Origin: Eutreptiella sp. 'Long Island Sound 2002'
Taxonomy: Eukaryota; Euglenozoa; Euglenophyceae; Eutreptiales; Eutreptiaceae
Direction: 5' to 3'
Assembly (NCBI GenBank): GCA_964036045.1
Contig: OZ038385.1
Span: 30,884,806-30,948,805, forward strand
DNA length: 64,000 nucleotides
Shown: positions 62,922-64,000 of the stretch, in pieces
Numbering within the stretch: position 1 is the stretch's first letter
Layout: every line of letters starts with the position of its first letter
Notes under the pieces: generated by a model
What the model was told of the DNA's origin: nothing
Seen by the model: only the letters and a program-made list of their open reading frames with translations
Databases searched by the model: none
Position numbers and translations under genes: made by a program

Positions 62922-62938
62922 GGGGGGGGGGGGGGGGG
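62922..62938. repeat. Long poly(G) tract
   Basis: An uninterrupted G run of about 17, one of the longest of many G/C homopolymers in the window. Confidence 0.9.
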
Positions 62939-63062
62939 CTGGGGGTACCCGGAGTTGGGACCTGGTACCCCCACCATGGGTTAGGGGGTCCATATTTAAG
63001 AAAAAAGTACTTCGGGACCCCGGTCCAAATACACACACAGCGGCCACAATACGCAAAGAAGT

Positions 63063-63295
63063 TTTGACCCCCCCCAGCCCCCCAAAAAGGGGTACCCAGT
63101 TGCGGGGGGGGTACGGGGGTCAAAATCAAAAAAATCATTGGGAGATCATTTTTGCTCCCAAAATGATGATTTTACAAAGGGTTGGATGTCAGAAATCAGA
63201 CATTGGGGTATGCTACGCGAACAACCCCAAAAAAGTGGGGTATACAAGGCTCACGCCTGCGCTTGATCAAACAACCTCTCTTCAAGGTGATTTAG
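63063..63295. repeat. Dispersed repeat family R1, copy 3 (diverged)
   Basis: Keeps ATGATGATTTTACAAAGGGTT, a GGGGTA then GGTA pattern and CAACCTCT then AAGGTGATTTA in the order seen in copies 1 and 2. Confidence 0.6.
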
Positions 63296-63449
63296 CAGTC
63301 ACAAATAATTGACTTGCCAGCTGGCGGCAGAAATCATCAAAGTGCAAAGACAGCCAGGTTGTCGCTGTGGTCCCTTCACAGCAAAGGTGCGCCCTAGGTA
63401 CACGCGAGAAGACCCAATTTTGTTCCGGGCTAGAACTTCTAGTCTAGAT

Positions 63450-63479
63450 GTTCTAGCCTAGAAAATATCAGGCTAGAAC
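63450..63479. repeat. Inverted repeat GTTCTAGCCT / AGGCTAGAAC
   Basis: Perfect 10-bp arms (63450-63459 and 63470-63479) around a 10-nt AT-rich loop. Further copies of the CTAG-centred string flank it (63429-63448 and 63487-63505). Confidence 0.85.
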
Positions 63480-63652
63480 ACAAATCGTTCTAGCCTGGAC
63501 TAGTAGAATAGGTGCAACACAAAAAACTGGCCTGCTTCTGCTGAGTTTAGACTCTTTTTTTTTTTTGCACTGTGCCTCCCAGCTATCCGGGTGGGGGCTC
63601 CCGGAGTTTCGACTCTTGCGAAACATTATTTTCATAACAGCGCCTTTGGCAT

Positions 63653-63653
<1 letters not shown>

Positions 63654-63724
<71 letters not shown>
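63654..63724. repeat. (CA)n microsatellite, about 35 units
   Basis: Uninterrupted CA dinucleotides. The remaining sequence to 64000 has no recognised gene; an AG at 63970-63971 followed by 29 open bases could be the edge of an exon, but this cannot be judged. Confidence 0.98.
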
Positions 63725-63726
<2 letters not shown>

Positions 63727-64000
63727 CACACAAGCAAATGCGCACAAACACAAAGAATACAATAGCTGCTGGCCACAGCATGTCTGGACGGGGTAGAATG
63801 GCTCCACATTGTCTGAGGATGTCAATGGATTGATGTGGTTCTCAGTGTACCTGTGTCTGATTTAATGTTGACAGAAAACATCACTACCGACCAATGGGTG
63901 GGCATCGAATGAGAAATCGCCCAAGTATAGGGAGGTGGGCTTGCCAGATCTTTTATGCTTTTTTTTCCCAGGCCTGTGTGCAACCATCAGGATGCTACAG

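Noticed and set aside
63468-63833. Frames of alternating Val-Cys or Thr-His
   Set aside because: Translation of the (CA)n tract, not a gene.
1-64000. CRISPR arrays, bacterial operons or ribosomal RNA genes
   Set aside because: No spaced identical short repeats, Shine-Dalgarno-led gene clusters or rRNA signatures were seen.

Overview
This is nuclear DNA from a eukaryote with a large, repeat-rich genome. Genes are split by GT-AG introns. Intact chromodomain-bearing Ty3/gypsy retrotransposons occupy almost half of the window, and microsatellites, minisatellites and long poly(G)/poly(C) tracts are frequent. Two copies of a green-plastid-type rpl2 fragment suggest a photosynthetic host, most simply a unicellular green-lineage alga. 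The species cannot be fixed from the sequence, and no bacterial operon structure is present.

Left part (1 to 25.9 kb): mostly non-coding. Two exons of a TPR-repeat protein (918-1024 and 3933-4015) join in frame. A complete six-exon gene (10057-18205) encodes a secreted 736-residue protein related to the large subunit of bacterial N,N-dimethylformamidase. Introns 1 and 3 of this gene carry related repeats. On the minus strand at 23.6-25.4 kb lies an unrecognised multi-exon gene with very short introns, an acidic stretch and a Lys-rich tail. It is surrounded by a recurring GC-rich palindrome.

Middle (25.9 to 47.3 kb): a decayed gag-like pseudogene is followed by a 2.5 kb reverse-transcriptase element with 506-bp terminal inverted repeats. 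Its RT resembles Penelope-like enzymes. This element is split by a 17.2 kb Ty3/gypsy chromovirus (Gypsy-A, plus strand, 29278-46452) with 2,944-bp LTRs and a 4-bp target-site duplication.

Right part (47.3 to 64 kb): an array of roughly 190-bp monomers contains two identical-looking 410-bp insertions carrying a plastid rpl2 fragment. A second intact chromovirus (Gypsy-B, minus strand, 49310-62193) has inserted into one array monomer. The remainder is dispersed repeats and a long (CA)n tract.

Gypsy-A and Gypsy-B look like members of one lineage. Both have 4-bp target duplications, LTRs starting TGAAGC, a near-identical polypurine tract, Gag and Pol in the same frame separated by a single stop codon (UAG in A, UGA in B), a C-terminal chromodomain, and an unusual region between protease and reverse transcriptase that resembles the adenine-methyltransferase-like domain of DIRS elements.
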